64,000 bases of DNA from positions 1,959,129-2,023,128 of the forward strand of contig NZ_CH724168.1 in assembly GCF_000153285.1 (NCBI RefSeq), read 5' to 3'. The notes beneath the pieces are model-generated. The model did no database searches and was not told where the DNA came from. It was given only the letters and a program-made list of their open reading frames with translations. Of the stretch, positions 46,186 to 56,665 are shown piece after piece. Source of the stretch: Synechococcus sp. WH 7805. Lineage in GTDB: Bacteria; Cyanobacteriota; Cyanobacteriia; PCC-6307; Cyanobiaceae. Position 1 is the first letter of the stretch. The number at the start of each line of letters is the position of its first letter. Made by a program: the position numbers and the translations under genes.

Positions 46186-47340
46186 TTAAGCAGCTTCACG
46201 CCAGGCAAGGGATGCCCCCGCTTCGCTCAGGTCCCAGCGCAGCAGATGGTCAATGGGTTGCCCCACCAGCCCCTCAACGCTGTGATCCATGCCGATGACC
46301 CGTCTCGGTGCCATCGTCGCGGCCCAGATTGCCCCATCCGCATCGCCGCTCCAGAGGGCGAGCCGGCAACAGCCGGCCAGCAGGGGCAGGGTCACGCCCG
46401 CGAGGGTTCCGTCGTCCAGTCGGCAGGTTCCGTCTTGCACGTGCAGCACGCGCTCGTCCCAGCGGTGCTCACCATCCGCCAACCCATAGGGCGCGAGTGC
46501 ATCACTCACCAGCACGATCTGATCGCCGGCCATGCGTTGCAGCAACACCGCGATGGTGGGATGCACGTGAACGCCATCGGCGATCAGGCCCAGGGCAATG
46601 CCGCCGCGACGGCAGGCCTCCCCCACGGGGCCAGGCGCCCGGTGATGCAGGCCAGGCATGGCGTTGAACGCATGGGTCAGCATGCTGACCCCCTGATCGA
46701 AGGCTGCAGCGGCCTGGCCGGCGGTGGCTGTGCTGTGGCCCAGGGCCACGGTGATCCCGAGGGTGGTCAGATGGCTGATCATGCGATCTGCCCCGGGTTG
46801 TTCCGGGGCGAGCGTCACCAGGCTGATCTCGGTTTCAAATCCGGCGATCCGTCTCTCCAGCTCCGTAAGGCTGGGTTGGACAATGTGTTCGCTTGGGTGA
46901 GCGCCCCGGCGCTCTGTTGCTAGGAAAGGACCCTCCAGGTGCGCTCCCAGCAGGCGGCAGCGGCCCGGTTTGTGCAGGCTCCTGGCTTGGCGCAGCACGG
47001 AGAGTGCGCGGCGCAGGGGGTCGACGCCACAGGTGACCAGGGTCGGGGCGATGGCCTCGACACCATCACGCCACAACTGCTCGAGAAGCTGCAGCAGTCG
47101 GGGGAGATCGTCGACGCAGAGTTCAGGGAAGGCAAGACCAAGCCCACCGTTGATCTGCAGGTCAATCCCCCGTGGACTGAGCCAGTCTCCGTTCCAGCTC
47201 TCTCCTGCCATGGCCGCCATCGCTGGCATGGGACCGATCTCGGTGATCACGCCTTGTTCATTCAGAATCAGCCAGTGCAGGTCCTGGTTTGGTGTTGACC
47301 CAGGGCATTGAGGCAGTCGCACGTGGGTGATCCGGCGCAT
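46186..47340 (-). CDS. nagA: N-acetylglucosamine-6-phosphate deacetylase
   Basis: A 384-residue amidohydrolase (ATG 47340; the frame continues upstream into the purE leader). It removes acetate from GlcNAc-6-phosphate in amino-sugar recycling. Signatures: [31 protein letters not shown] with the metal Glu, [40 protein letters not shown], and [11 protein letters not shown] with the catalytic Asp. Divergent from purE with 61 bp between the starts. Confidence 0.92.
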   Translation of the reverse strand: MRRITHVRLPQCPGSTPNQDLHWLILNEQGVITEIGPMPAMAAMAGESWNGDWLSPRGIDLQINGGLGLAFPELCVDDLPRLLQLLEQLWRDGVEAIAPTLVTCGVDPLRRALSVLRQARSLHKPGRCRLLGAHLEGPFLATERRGAHPSEHIVQPSLTELERRIAGFETEISLVTLAPEQPGADRMISHLTTLGITVALGHSTATAGQAAAAFDQGVSMLTHAFNAMPGLHHRAPGPVGEACRRGGIALGLIADGVHVHPTIAVLLQRMAGDQIVLVSDALAPYGLADGEHRWDERVLHVQDGTCRLDDGTLAGVTLPLLAGCCRLALWSGDADGAIWAATMAPRRVIGMDHSVEGLVGQPIDHLLRWDLSEAGASLAWREAA

Positions 47341-47401
47341 GCGGGCGGTCTGGTGCGGGACGATGGAAGTCTCGCCTTCCCTGCGCGTTTTGCCTGTTGC
47401 C

Positions 47402-47959
47402 ATGACGCCTTCCGATCCAGTTCAGTCACCGATGTCACCGCAGGTGGCCGTGATCATGGGCAGTGATTCCGATCTCCCCACCCTTCATCCGGCGGTTGAG
47501 GTTCTGGAGACGCTGAACGTTGCTGTGGAGGTGCGCGTGTTGTCGGCCCATCGCACACCCCTGGAGATGGTGGACTTTGCCCGTGAGGCCCGTAACCGCG
47601 GTCTGCAGGTGATCGTGGCCGGTGCCGGCGGCGCCGCTCACTTGCCAGGAATGGTGGCGTCTCTCACCACCTTGCCGGTGATCGGCGTGCCGGTGCGCAG
47701 CAGGGCCCTGTCCGGTGTGGACTCCCTCCATTCGATTGTGCAGATGCCGGGTGGCATTCCCGTGGCCACGGTTGCCATCGGGGGCGGGCTGAATGCTGGG
47801 TTGCTGGCGGCGCAGATCCTGGCGCTCCAAGACCACGCCTTGTCGGAGCGTCTCGGGGCTTATCGACGTCAGCTTCACGACGCCGTGACCGCGAAGGATC
47901 AACGCCTGGTCGAGCTCGGGTCTGCGGCCTATCTCGACGCCATGGCCACCGATCGCTGA
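47402..47959 (+). CDS. purE: N5-carboxyaminoimidazole ribonucleotide mutase
   Basis: A 185-residue PurE class I enzyme of purine synthesis. Signatures: [81 protein letters not shown]. The start ATG 47402 fits the domain; upstream in-frame codons belong to the nagA 5' region. The AI-2E family gene follows 56 bp downstream. Confidence 0.96.
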   Translation: MTPSDPVQSPMSPQVAVIMGSDSDLPTLHPAVEVLETLNVAVEVRVLSAHRTPLEMVDFAREARNRGLQVIVAGAGGAAHLPGMVASLTTLPVIGVPVRSRALSGVDSLHSIVQMPGGIPVATVAIGGGLNAGLLAAQILALQDHALSERLGAYRRQLHDAVTAKDQRLVELGSAAYLDAMATDR

Positions 47960-48015
47960 CAGAGGTATGGATTGTGGACTTTCGCGGTCACAATTCCCAA
48001 AACAGACAACGGCCC

Positions 48016-49095
48016 ATGAATGGTCCAGGCTGGATCCGCTGGAGCCTGGCATTGCCCTTGCTCACGCTGAATCTGTTTGTGTTGCGGCAGCTCACGGTTC
48101 CGTTGGCTCCGTTTCCCGGCCTTTTTCTCACGGCGGCACTGATCGCTTTTCTGCTCGATATTCCCTGCGTTTGGCTCACCGGCCGCGGCCTGCCCCGGTG
48201 GATGGCGATCGTGATGGTGACTCTGGTCACCATCAGTGCGTTGGTGTTCGCGGGGATCACCCTGGTTCCTCTGTTGATCGATCAGCTCGGGCAGCTCATC
48301 AATGCCTTGCCTGGCCTGCTCAGCGAGGCCGAGGGCTGGATCACAAGCCTTCAATCCTTGGCTGATGCGAGGGGATTGCCCAGTGAATTCGGTGATCTGA
48401 GCAGTGATCTCCTCACCCGAGCCGGTCGGGTGGCCAGCCAGATCAGCCAGAGGCTGCTCGGCATCCTTGGGGCAACCCTGGGAACCACCATCAACACCGT
48501 GATTGTGTTGGTGTTGGCGGTGTTCTTCCTGCTGGGTGGCCGCTCGATCGCGGCTGGCCTGGCCCGATGGCTTCCCACGGATTGGCGTGAACTGGTGACC
48601 AGCACGCTCTCACGCACATTCCGGGGATATTTTGCCGGTCAGGTCCTGCTGGCTTTGATCCTGGCGGTTGGGCAGATCGTCGTTTTCACTGTGCTCAAAA
48701 TTCCCTATGGAGTTCTCTTCGCCGTTCTGATCGGATTCACCACACTGATTCCCTACGCAAGCGCCCTCACGATCATCGCGGTCAGCGGACTTCTTGCCTT
48801 TCAGGATCCCAAGACAGGGCTTGAGATCTTAGTGGCGGCGATCCTTGTCGGACAATTGGTGGATCAGGTGATCCAACCCCGGTTGATGGGCAGCATCGTG
48901 GGTCTCCAGCCGGCCTGGTTGCTGATCGCCCTTCCCATCGGCGCCAAGGCAGGAGAGCTCTATGGCTTCGGCGAGCTTCTGGGTTTGCTGCTGGCTGTTC
49001 CCGTGGCCAGTTGCCTCAAAACATTGGTGGATGCCTGGGCAGAGCGTCAAGGCATCCCGGCCAGTGGTGACCTGATCAGGCCTGAGCGGGGATGA
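48016..49095 (+). CDS. AI-2E/PerM-family transporter
   Basis: A 359-residue membrane protein (ATG 48016; GTG 47974 in frame). It has the family layout: paired N-terminal helices, a helix followed by a long amphipathic central part ([20 protein letters not shown]), then helices with [44 protein letters not shown], and the conserved [34 protein letters not shown]. The family (formerly DUF20) includes transporters of varied or unknown substrates. It is convergent with cysC, overlapping by 20 bases. Confidence 0.9.
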   Translation: MNGPGWIRWSLALPLLTLNLFVLRQLTVPLAPFPGLFLTAALIAFLLDIPCVWLTGRGLPRWMAIVMVTLVTISALVFAGITLVPLLIDQLGQLINALPGLLSEAEGWITSLQSLADARGLPSEFGDLSSDLLTRAGRVASQISQRLLGILGATLGTTINTVIVLVLAVFFLLGGRSIAAGLARWLPTDWRELVTSTLSRTFRGYFAGQVLLALILAVGQIVVFTVLKIPYGVLFAVLIGFTTLIPYASALTIIAVSGLLAFQDPKTGLEILVAAILVGQLVDQVIQPRLMGSIVGLQPAWLLIALPIGAKAGELYGFGELLGLLLAVPVASCLKTLVDAWAERQGIPASGDLIRPERG

Positions 49096-49723
49096 TTCCC
49101 TGGCTGACCAATGCGTCGACGACCTCATTCACGCAGCTCTCGAGATCACCGGCTCCGGTGTCGACGGAGAGTTCGGGATCTGAAGGAGCTTCGTATGGGC
49201 TGGAAATTCCCGTGAACTCTTTGATTTCGCCTGCTCTTGCCTTGGCGTAAAGGCCCTTGGTGTCGCGTTCTTCGCAGACGCTTAGGTCAGCAGAGCAGAA
49301 GATCTCGAGAAAGTCACCGTCCTCCACCAAGGCTCTGGCCTTATCGCGATCAGCTCGGAAGGGGGAGACAAAAGCAGTGAGAACAATCACGCCAGAATCC
49401 AAGAAGAGCTTGGCTACTTCACCGATGCGGCGGATGTTTTCTTCGCGGTCTGCGTCTGAGAAGCCCAGGTCTTTGCAGAGGCCATGTCGGATGTTGTCTC
49501 CATCCAGCACATAGGTGGCTAACCCGCGTTCAAACAGGGCCTGATTCACCGCATTGGCCAAGGTGCTTTTCCCGGCTCCGCTCAATCCCGTGAACCAGAG
49601 GATGGCACTGCGATGTCCGCGCTGTTCAGCTCGGGCGTTGCGGTCAACAGAGGCGTGGTGCCAGGCGATGTTGGTGGAAGCGCCTTGGTTGGTGAGTTGA
49701 CCGTAGGTGGGTGTTGAGGGCAT
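49076..49723 (-). CDS. cysC: Adenylylsulfate kinase
   Basis: A 215-residue kinase that phosphorylates APS to PAPS. ATG 49723 is chosen by family length; the frame is open to 49792. Signatures: a P-loop in [66 protein letters not shown], and [29 protein letters not shown]. All core motifs are intact. No sulfurylase gene is adjacent. Confidence 0.96.
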   Translation of the reverse strand: MPSTPTYGQLTNQGASTNIAWHHASVDRNARAEQRGHRSAILWFTGLSGAGKSTLANAVNQALFERGLATYVLDGDNIRHGLCKDLGFSDADREENIRRIGEVAKLFLDSGVIVLTAFVSPFRADRDKARALVEDGDFLEIFCSADLSVCEERDTKGLYAKARAGEIKEFTGISSPYEAPSDPELSVDTGAGDLESCVNEVVDALVSQGIIPAQA

Positions 49724-49788
49724 GACGCAGCGATTCGGGCCGCCATTATCTCCCAGGCCTGCGTCTCGACAATCAGTTGACTCCCGAT

Positions 49789-50112
49789 TCACCCACCGGA
49801 TCGTTTGGGCCTGAAGCCCTCTTGAGTGAGGAGCTCAAGAGCTAGATCCACTTGATCGCCTTGAAGCTCAATCTCGCCCTCCTTGACGGTGCCACCGCTG
49901 CCAATACGGCTCTTAAGTTTTTTCAGCAGTGCCTTGATTTCAGCGTTATCGAGTTGCAACCCCCGAATCACGGTCACCGTCTTTCCTCCCTTTCCGCCTC
50001 GGGTCGGCTGCACCCGAACAATCTGCTGGGAACGGGGGGTGCCAGCCGTGGTTGGTTCAGGTCGTTGGAGGCTTTCACTGCTGCTGAATTCTCGCCAGCC
50101 ACCTTTCGGCAT
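49789..50112 (-). CDS. SUI1/eIF1-like translation factor (YciH family)
   Basis: A 107-residue protein. The C-terminal 70 residues are the SUI1 fold: [51 protein letters not shown] and [14 protein letters not shown]. The N-terminal part is a polar extension. The family influences start-site selection in archaea and eukaryotes; the bacterial role is less clear. It lies upstream of cysC with 65 bp between them. Confidence 0.93.
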   Translation of the reverse strand: MPKGGWREFSSSESLQRPEPTTAGTPRSQQIVRVQPTRGGKGGKTVTVIRGLQLDNAEIKALLKKLKSRIGSGGTVKEGEIELQGDQVDLALELLTQEGFRPKRSGG

Positions 50113-50746
50113 GGAACTCTCGATCGCTCAAGCCAGTCTTGCCCAAGGCTTCGTGCTTCACCCAGTACTGCTGTGGAAAACCTTGGACTAGTGATTCGCG
50201 ATCTGATCAACAACATTCATCAGTCGAGGCATGGCTTGAGGGTGAACGATGAGACCAGGGTTGAAATCAACGGGATAGATGTTTCTCTGGTTTAGGGGGG
50301 ATCGCTGGCGTGGACGGCCAACTTGTCGATGAGGCTAATCATGTTATTGCTGTGATTCGTTGGTTTCCTGAATTTGGAGAATCCTGTATCAAAAGTGAGA
50401 TAGTGCTTCTAAGTATTCAGCTAGGGCTTGTCTGCTTGCCTAAAATGTTTGATATGTGTTTTGGTTGCGAATGTCGCTAAATGCCTTTGAGGCTTGAGGT
50501 TGGGGGGGGATTCGTAACCAGCGCTCTTGTGCTTGTCTCAGTTGGGTTGATTGGTTGTTCCTGCTCAGCTCAAGATCTTCTCTGATTCAGGATTTGTTGC
50601 GATCCCAACGCCTTTGATCCGGGACTTGGCAATTGATGCTGGTTTTTGAGGGCAGCGATTGAACCTGCTGTCGGTATCACTTTATCTCCAGCCCACCGTC
50701 GTTCCCGAGCATTCAGACTGTTGTCTGAAGAGATTGAGCTCTTGAG
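50113..50746. other. Intergenic stretch without a clear gene
   Basis: This is 634 bp between the SUI1 gene and the methyltransferase gene, AT-richer than its flanks. A 40-codon frame from GTG 50173 to 50295 encodes ENLGLVIRDLINNIHQSRHG and a charged end; it could be a small protein but has no family. A second short candidate is listed separately at 50481. No stem-loop with a T run or tRNA-like fold was noticed. Confidence 0.5.
50481..50585 (+). CDS. Doubtful 34-aa lipoprotein-like peptide
   Basis: An ATG frame encodes PLRLEVGGGFVTSALVLVSV followed by GLIGCSCS, a hydrophobic stretch with a lipobox-like end (LIGC), and stops eight residues later. The upstream region lacks a strong ribosome site. 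It may be chance in AT-rich sequence. No family is recognised. Confidence 0.22.
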   Translation: MPLRLEVGGGFVTSALVLVSVGLIGCSCSAQDLL

Positions 50747-51706
50747 ATGAAGTCAGTTGTTCAGCAACCGCAATGGGCTGATTCGAGCCAAGGTCTGGGG
50801 CTGTGGATTGAGCGGCTGATCAACATCGGCTGGCTGCGGCGACCTTTGTTCTTTCAGGCCCGGCAGCTGATCATCCGTACGGCTGAACGCAATGGAATCC
50901 CCTGGCGGGCCCGCCGCAAGACGTTGCTTCATCAAGCGAGCCCACTGCTGGCGGACGTGACGACACCCGGCTTGGTGCCGCCTGACTATTACCGCGTTCG
51001 ATTCCATGCTTACGAACAAGGCAATCTCTGTTGGCAGGCCGCAACGGAGGCTGAGCAGGCCACTGATGCGATGGCTCTGCGCATCTGGCCCGATGAGACT
51101 CTGCCCCCGCTGATTGCTCAGACCCGTCTGCGGGATGCGATCCATGAGGTGGTGGAACCGTTGCTGATCGGTCCCGTGCATCAAGCCCTCGATCTGGGCT
51201 GTTCTGTGGGGGTCAGCACCCAGCATCTCAGCCGCTGGCTGCGCCTGCGTGCCGAGAAGCGACGCGAGTCATCAGTGCACATCCAGGGTCTGGATCTGTC
51301 TCCCGAGATGCTCGCTGTGGCCAGAGTGCGAGATGGCGAAGGAGTCGTGGATGGCTGGCTGCATCGCAAGGCCGAAAAGACGGGCCTGGAGGAGTGTTCA
51401 ATCGACCTGATCAGTCTTCAGTTTGTGTGCCATGAATTGCCTCAGAGCGCCATTCATGCCGTGCTGTCGGAGGCGTTTCGGCTGCTGCGTCCTGGTGGTG
51501 CACTGGTGATGGTGGATCAGGACCCTGCGTCGTCGGTTCTGCAGCGTCTGCCTGCTGCGGTTGCCACCCTCCTCAAAAGTACGGAGCCTTATATCGAGCA
51601 CTATTTCAGCCTTGATATGGACGACGCTCTGCAATCCGTCGGCTTCAGAAATCTGCGGATCAAAGCCTGTGATCCACGGCATCGCGTGATCGCCTGCTTA
51701 CGCTGA
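50747..51706 (+). CDS. SAM-dependent methyltransferase
   Basis: A 319-residue class I methyltransferase. The first 130 residues are a helical extension. SAM motif I reads [21 protein letters not shown] near residue 150, motif [21 protein letters not shown], and the post-motif strand [18 protein letters not shown] precedes [17 protein letters not shown]. The pattern suits ubiquinone/plastoquinone- or small-molecule-type methyltransferases; the substrate is unknown. It lies upstream of trpB on the same strand. Confidence 0.88.
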   Translation: MKSVVQQPQWADSSQGLGLWIERLINIGWLRRPLFFQARQLIIRTAERNGIPWRARRKTLLHQASPLLADVTTPGLVPPDYYRVRFHAYEQGNLCWQAATEAEQATDAMALRIWPDETLPPLIAQTRLRDAIHEVVEPLLIGPVHQALDLGCSVGVSTQHLSRWLRLRAEKRRESSVHIQGLDLSPEMLAVARVRDGEGVVDGWLHRKAEKTGLEECSIDLISLQFVCHELPQSAIHAVLSEAFRLLRPGGALVMVDQDPASSVLQRLPAAVATLLKSTEPYIEHYFSLDMDDALQSVGFRNLRIKACDPRHRVIACLR

Positions 51707-51744
51707 GGTATCGCTCAAGGGTCGCGTGCGCGGTCCGTTGCTTC

Positions 51745-52995
51745 GTGACCAGCACCCTGCCGCCAAAACCCTCTGCTGCTGACCTCGCCGTCAGCTCCCG
51801 TCCTGCTCGCGAGGGTCGCTTCGGGCGCTACGGCGGTCAGTATGTGCCTGAAACACTGATGCCCGCTCTGGCCGAGCTGGAACAGGCGGCCGCTGAGGCT
51901 TGGAAGGATCCTGCATTCACCTCGGAGCTCAATCGGCTGCTGAAGAGCTATGTCGGTCGGGCAACACCGCTTTATGAGGCGGAGCGTCTGACCGAGCACT
52001 ACCGCCGTGCTGATGGTGGTCCGCGCATCTGGCTCAAGCGTGAAGACCTGAATCACACCGGCGCCCACAAGATCAACAACGCCCTGGGTCAGGCTCTCCT
52101 CGCTCTGCGCATGGGTAAGAAGCGGATCATTGCTGAAACCGGTGCCGGTCAGCATGGTGTGGCTACCGCCACGGTCTGCGCCCGTTTCGGCCTGGACTGT
52201 GTGGTGTACATGGGTGCTGAAGATATGCGCCGCCAGGCCCTGAATGTGTTCAGGATGCGCCTGTTGGGGGCCACCGTGCAGCCAGTCACCGCAGGGACGG
52301 CCACCCTCAAAGACGCCACCAGTGAGGCGATCCGCGACTGGGTCACCAACGTGGAGTCCACCCATTACATCCTTGGGTCAGTGGCAGGTCCTCATCCCTA
52401 TCCGATGCTGGTACGCGACTTTCACGCTGTGATCGGTCAGGAAACGCGGCAGCAGTGCCGGGAAGCGTTCGGACGGCTTCCTGATGTGCTGATGGCCTGC
52501 GTCGGCGGAGGATCGAATGCGATGGGTCTGTTCCATCCCTTCGTTGAATGCACGGATGTGCGGTTGATCGGTGTGGAAGCCGCAGGTGACGGCGTGGCCA
52601 CCGGCCGCCACGCAGCCACCATTACGGAAGGTCGGGTTGGTGTGCTGCACGGGGCGATGAGTCTTCTCTTGCAAGACCAGGACGGTCAGGTACAGGAAGC
52701 CCATTCCATCAGTGCCGGTCTTGATTACCCGGGTGTCGGCCCTGAGCACAGTTACCTGCGCGAGATTGGACGGGCGGAATATGGAGCCGTCACCGATGCG
52801 GAGGCGCTGGATGCCCTTCAGCTCGTGAGTCGATTGGAAGGCATCATCCCTGCTCTGGAAACGGCCCATGCCTTCGCCTGGCTGGAAACTCTCTGCCCCA
52901 CACTCCCTGCGGGGACCGAAGTGGTTCTCAATTGCTCAGGACGCGGCGACAAGGACGTCAACACCGTGGCTGAACGCCTCGGAGACGCTCTCTGA
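51745..52995 (+). CDS. trpB: Tryptophan synthase beta chain
   Basis: A 416-residue PLP enzyme that condenses indole and serine. GTG 51745 is the family-consistent start. Signatures: [19 protein letters not shown], the PLP lysine in [41 protein letters not shown], the phosphate-binding [11 protein letters not shown] and [11 protein letters not shown]. All are intact. Its partner trpA is not in the window; trpG lies elsewhere at 28.5 kb. Confidence 0.97.
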   Translation: MTSTLPPKPSAADLAVSSRPAREGRFGRYGGQYVPETLMPALAELEQAAAEAWKDPAFTSELNRLLKSYVGRATPLYEAERLTEHYRRADGGPRIWLKREDLNHTGAHKINNALGQALLALRMGKKRIIAETGAGQHGVATATVCARFGLDCVVYMGAEDMRRQALNVFRMRLLGATVQPVTAGTATLKDATSEAIRDWVTNVESTHYILGSVAGPHPYPMLVRDFHAVIGQETRQQCREAFGRLPDVLMACVGGGSNAMGLFHPFVECTDVRLIGVEAAGDGVATGRHAATITEGRVGVLHGAMSLLLQDQDGQVQEAHSISAGLDYPGVGPEHSYLREIGRAEYGAVTDAEALDALQLVSRLEGIIPALETAHAFAWLETLCPTLPAGTEVVLNCSGRGDKDVNTVAERLGDAL

Positions 52996-53016
52996 TTCAG
53001 CTCTGAGATTGTTCAA

Positions 53017-54090
53017 TCAGCTCAGAAGATTGTTGAGGTGTTTCGCTACAGATTGAACGGCAGCACGTGCCGTGGCGTAAGCCATGCGCATCGGGCCCAC
53101 CAGCGCAACCTGCCCGACACCACCTCCTCCGCTGCGATAGCTGGATTGAATCACGGAACAGTCGCTCAGGGCCGTGTGGGGATGCTCCCCACCGATCCAG
53201 ACACAGTCATCACGGGAGGGATCACTCGGGATGAAGGCGGCTGGATTGCAATCCATCAGATCCAGGAGGGGGCGCACCTTGGCGCTGTCGCTGAACTCTG
53301 GCTGCGCCACCAGCCTGGAGACGCCGTGAACGTGAGCGCCCTGCTCGCTAGGACCAATAAAGGGATCCTTGTGCTCTAGGGCTTCCCTCAGCGCCTGACC
53401 ACAGGTTTGCAGCTGCTGGGGCAGGGACTCCCAGCCGAGCTGTCCGGATCGACGTAGTTGGTCATCGGTCCAACGTTCGAGGGCTGCCACCTGATGGGCA
53501 CTGCCGTGGGGTAAGCGCAAATTCAGGTGATGGGTCTGGCTGGAATCAGCCACCAACATGACCAAAAGCCTCTCCTCTGTTCGGACCAGGCGGATCGCAT
53601 GCAGTCGCCGTTCTGTCGGTTGCGGCACGGTGATCAGGCTCATGAGCCCCGTGAAATCGGTCAGACGTCTTGCTAGCTGCTGCAGCAGATCGTCGAGTGC
53701 AGCCCAGCGCAAGCTCAGTTGGGTGAGTTCCTGTTCGAGATGGTGAACGGCGGCTCCAGGCTTCGGCAGCAAGCAGTCCACGTAGTGTCGGTATCCCTTC
53801 GCGCTGGGAATCCGACCGGCCGATGGATGGGGCTGCACCAGCAACCCTTTTTGCTCAAGGGCTCCCATCGCGGAACGCACTGTGGCTGAGCTTGCCTGGA
53901 GCCCAAAACGCTGGACAAGGGTTTTGCTCCCCACTGGTTCAATCGTGTCCACGTAGTGATGGACCGTGGCCTGAAGCACGTCCTGTTGGCGTTGGGGCAG
54001 GAGCTCCACAGCAACTGTTGAGGTGGATTGATCGTACGAATGATTCTCTGGTTTCGAACGTGACCACCATGAATCCGATGTGGGCTTCAT
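53017..54090 (-). CDS. hrcA: Heat-inducible transcription repressor HrcA
   Basis: A 357-residue repressor that binds CIRCE operators of chaperonin operons. ATG 54090 follows family length; the open frame to 54234 overlaps the rhodanese gene. The N-terminal winged helix reads LPQRQQDVLQATVHHYVDTIEPVGSKTLVQRFGLQASSATVRSAM with GYRHYVD after it. The C-terminal part has VALVGPMRMAYATARAAVQSVAKHL. No CIRCE element was noticed in this window, so its targets lie elsewhere. Confidence 0.95.
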   Translation of the reverse strand: MKPTSDSWWSRSKPENHSYDQSTSTVAVELLPQRQQDVLQATVHHYVDTIEPVGSKTLVQRFGLQASSATVRSAMGALEQKGLLVQPHPSAGRIPSAKGYRHYVDCLLPKPGAAVHHLEQELTQLSLRWAALDDLLQQLARRLTDFTGLMSLITVPQPTERRLHAIRLVRTEERLLVMLVADSSQTHHLNLRLPHGSAHQVAALERWTDDQLRRSGQLGWESLPQQLQTCGQALREALEHKDPFIGPSEQGAHVHGVSRLVAQPEFSDSAKVRPLLDLMDCNPAAFIPSDPSRDDCVWIGGEHPHTALSDCSVIQSSYRSGGGGVGQVALVGPMRMAYATARAAVQSVAKHLNNLLS

Positions 54091-54103
54091 GGCGGGATCA
54101 CCC

Positions 54104-54454
54104 TCAGTAGCGGGGCACAGTTGAATCCACAGCAAGACTCCAGGCGTCAATGCCGCCCTCCAGATTCCAAACGTCCTGCGAGGGATTTCGTTCCAGGAGC
54201 CAGCATCCGAAGTTCCAGCTGCGCACCCCTGCATGGCAGATCACAACCACGGTCCGAGAAGCCGGCAGTCGCTGGTCGATCTCATCCATCCACTGCTCCG
54301 CTGCGCTTAAAGGCAGATGTTCCACTGGATAAGGAAATGCGGCGATCGCTAGTTCTCGATGTTCACGAACGTCGACCAAAGACAACTCAGGCTTCTTTTG
54401 CAGCCAGGCCTCTAGCTCAGTGGCTTTCAGGGGTTGAGGGGTGCGTTGATTCAT
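54104..54454 (-). CDS. Rhodanese-like domain protein
   Basis: A 116-residue single-domain rhodanese (ATG 54454). Signatures: LSLVDVREHRELAIAAFPYPVEHLPLS and the active-site loop VICHAGVRSWNFGCWLL with Cys in CHAGVRS near residue 79. It may transfer sulfur or sense thiols; the partner is unknown. The frame is open upstream to 54730, but only across the divergent DUF3352 gene. It is followed closely by hrcA on the same strand. Confidence 0.92.
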   Translation of the reverse strand: MNQRTPQPLKATELEAWLQKKPELSLVDVREHRELAIAAFPYPVEHLPLSAAEQWMDEIDQRLPASRTVVVICHAGVRSWNFGCWLLERNPSQDVWNLEGGIDAWSLAVDSTVPRY

Positions 54455-54530
54455 CCCATCAGTCTGGCTCCGGGCTGGCCATGAACCCTGGATGCATGAA
54501 GATGACAGTGATGTCCTCCACCGCCAGTCC

Positions 54531-56162
54531 ATGAAAGGGCGTTCGTTCCTGCTCGCTCTGGTTGCATCGGCCATGGTGCTCCTCACCCTGGCCTTTGGGG
54601 TGTGGTGGGTGATGGCACAACAGAGTCCGCTACGGATCGTTGATCGACCGCTGGAGCTCAACCGGGCGGCTCGATTCATGCCTCGTGATGCTGAACTCAC
54701 CCTGAATTGGCTGGTGGATCCGTCTCGCATCCCGGCCTATGCCCGAGCCGTCGCTCCGGTGCGTCAGAGAGAGGCCGCGAGCGAAAGCACACGCCAGCTC
54801 CGCGATGGTGCCTTCGCTTTGGCCGGGCTGAATTTCAATGACGAACTGGTGAACTGGATCGGCCCACAGGTCAGTTTTGCCGTGTTGGATCAAAGCAGCT
54901 CCAACGCTGACGATCAGGGCGGTTTGGGCTGGGTTCTGGCCCTGTCCAGTCAGGACGACGACGGAGCTCGACGCTTTTTGCAGCGTTTTTGGCAAACACG
55001 CAGCCTGGCTGGGACTGACTTGCAGATCACCCGTTATCGAGGCATGGGCGTAATCAGTGGTCGGGGTGCCCTGTTGGGTCGCGATCCTCAGCCGATTGCC
55101 ACGGCATTGATCGACGATGACCTGCTGCTCCTGGCTTCCGGTCGAGGTGTGCTGGAACAGGCCCTGGATGTGTCGCAGCTTGAGAGTTTGAACCTTCAAG
55201 GTGATGCACGTCTCGCCGATGATCTGACATCGTTCGGTTCCGGTGTGGCCTTTCTCACGGCAAGCCCGGCCGCCATGCAGCGCTGGCTTGGCGTTCCGAC
55301 GGTGATCGCAGAGCGTGGTGATCTCACCGGGTTGGTCGCTGGCCTGGTGACCCATGGAACGGATCTTGACCTGAAGGCTTTGGTTCGCTTTCAGGACGCG
55401 GTGGTTCCTGGGGCGGATGGACGTTCTGATGCCGAGGCTCTTCTTGACGCCACAGGGGGTGACGCTCAGATGTTGGCGCTGTTGTCAGCGCCTCAGGCAT
55501 TGATGAATCCGGATAGCCGCAATCCATTGGCGCAGTGGATTGCCCCTGTGCTTCAACGGACGCTGGACTCCGCCGCTGCTGAAGGGGCGGCGGCCGTCGT
55601 TGCCCTCGACTCCGGTCCACTGCTTCTGCAACAGGGTGAGGCGGGTTGGCTTCTCGGGAGCCGCGCGGATGCACCACCATCAGAGGCCGTGAGCAGCAAG
55701 CTTGAGCAGGACGGACTCGTGGGATCCACGCTGGATGCCGATGGGCAATCGCTTGAGGTCTGGACCCGGTTGGTGCGTCAGCGACGCCATGGTGAGGAGT
55801 CGTTGACGGCGGATCTTGCCGTGGCTTTGGAACAGGATGCTGGCTTGAACTGGTGGGGACAGACCCTTGAGGGACTTCGCCAGCGTCGTAGTGGGGGCGA
55901 TCCGAGCGGTCTTAAGCAGCAACTCCAGGTGCTGCGGAACCTGGCCAAGGCACCGATCACGCAACAGTTTGCCCTCGCCGCCGAACCGGCGCGTGATGGT
56001 CTCGGGAAGTGGCGTCCATGGACTCTGCTCCAGGGCCTGGGAGGACGATCACTGAGCCCTGCGGTGCAGAGCCTCACTCTGGTGGCAGCGCCAGATCTGA
56101 CGTCGGACCAAAGTGGAGAGTCGAGCAGCCTGCGTCTGCATGCCCGACTTCATTTCGGTTGA
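54531..56162 (+). CDS. DUF3352-family membrane-anchored protein
   Basis: A 543-residue protein from ATG 54531. Residues 4-28 form an N-terminal membrane anchor (SFLLALVASAMVLLTLAFGVWWV). The remainder is a large extracytoplasmic DUF3352-like domain: ARFMPRDAELTLNWLVDPSRIPAYARAV near the start, GPQVSFAVLDQ, and a repeated alpha-beta pattern with ITRYRGMGVISGRG and LLASGRGVLEQAL. The function of this cyanobacterial family is unknown. Its end overlaps the sixA start by 23 bases. Confidence 0.88.
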   Translation: MKGRSFLLALVASAMVLLTLAFGVWWVMAQQSPLRIVDRPLELNRAARFMPRDAELTLNWLVDPSRIPAYARAVAPVRQREAASESTRQLRDGAFALAGLNFNDELVNWIGPQVSFAVLDQSSSNADDQGGLGWVLALSSQDDDGARRFLQRFWQTRSLAGTDLQITRYRGMGVISGRGALLGRDPQPIATALIDDDLLLLASGRGVLEQALDVSQLESLNLQGDARLADDLTSFGSGVAFLTASPAAMQRWLGVPTVIAERGDLTGLVAGLVTHGTDLDLKALVRFQDAVVPGADGRSDAEALLDATGGDAQMLALLSAPQALMNPDSRNPLAQWIAPVLQRTLDSAAAEGAAAVVALDSGPLLLQQGEAGWLLGSRADAPPSEAVSSKLEQDGLVGSTLDADGQSLEVWTRLVRQRRHGEESLTADLAVALEQDAGLNWWGQTLEGLRQRRSGGDPSGLKQQLQVLRNLAKAPITQQFALAAEPARDGLGKWRPWTLLQGLGGRSLSPAVQSLTLVAAPDLTSDQSGESSSLRLHARLHFG

Positions 56163-56640
56163 TCTTTTCCTGTTCCGTCATGGCATCGCTGCTGAACGGG
56201 ACCATGACCAGGACCATCCGGATCGCCCACTGACGGAGCTCGGGGTGGAGCGCACTCTCGCGGTGGCTGATCGCCTCAGCAAGTTGGGGTATCAGTCCGA
56301 CCTGTTGCTCTGCAGTCCATACAGGCGTGCAGTCGAGACTGCCGAGCTGGCGGTTCAGGCCGGCCTGGCTTCCGCTGTCCAGGTCGAGTCCGCTCTCGCG
56401 CCCGGGGGTGATCCAAGGCCTCTGGTGAGATCTGTTCACGGACGTTGCCTCTTGGTCGGCCATGAACCCGATCTGAGCGGATTGGCCGCTGCACTCATCG
56501 GTGCTGCGCCTGGGAGTTTGCGATTGCGCAAAGCGGGGTTCTGCCACCTCTGCTGGGACGACCTGTCCTGCGACCCCTTCGGACATGCTCAGCTTCAGGC
56601 GTTGCTGAGGCCACGACTCCTGCTTCCTGGCTCCGTTTAA
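56140..56640 (+). CDS. sixA: SixA-like phosphohistidine phosphatase
   Basis: A 166-residue histidine-phosphatase superfamily protein from ATG 56140. The RHG catalytic motif is in VDLFLFRHGIAAERDHDQDHPDRPLTELG, with LLCSPYRRAVETAELA and the second His in CLLVGHEPDLSGLAAAL. SixA removes phosphate from histidine of phosphotransfer proteins; in cyanobacteria the target is unproven. It overlaps the DUF3352 gene by 23 bases and ends 25 bp before gltA. Confidence 0.92.
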   Translation: MPDFISVDLFLFRHGIAAERDHDQDHPDRPLTELGVERTLAVADRLSKLGYQSDLLLCSPYRRAVETAELAVQAGLASAVQVESALAPGGDPRPLVRSVHGRCLLVGHEPDLSGLAAALIGAAPGSLRLRKAGFCHLCWDDLSCDPFGHAQLQALLRPRLLLPGSV

Positions 56641-56665
56641 GTTGCCATTGAGCAGTAGGGAGACA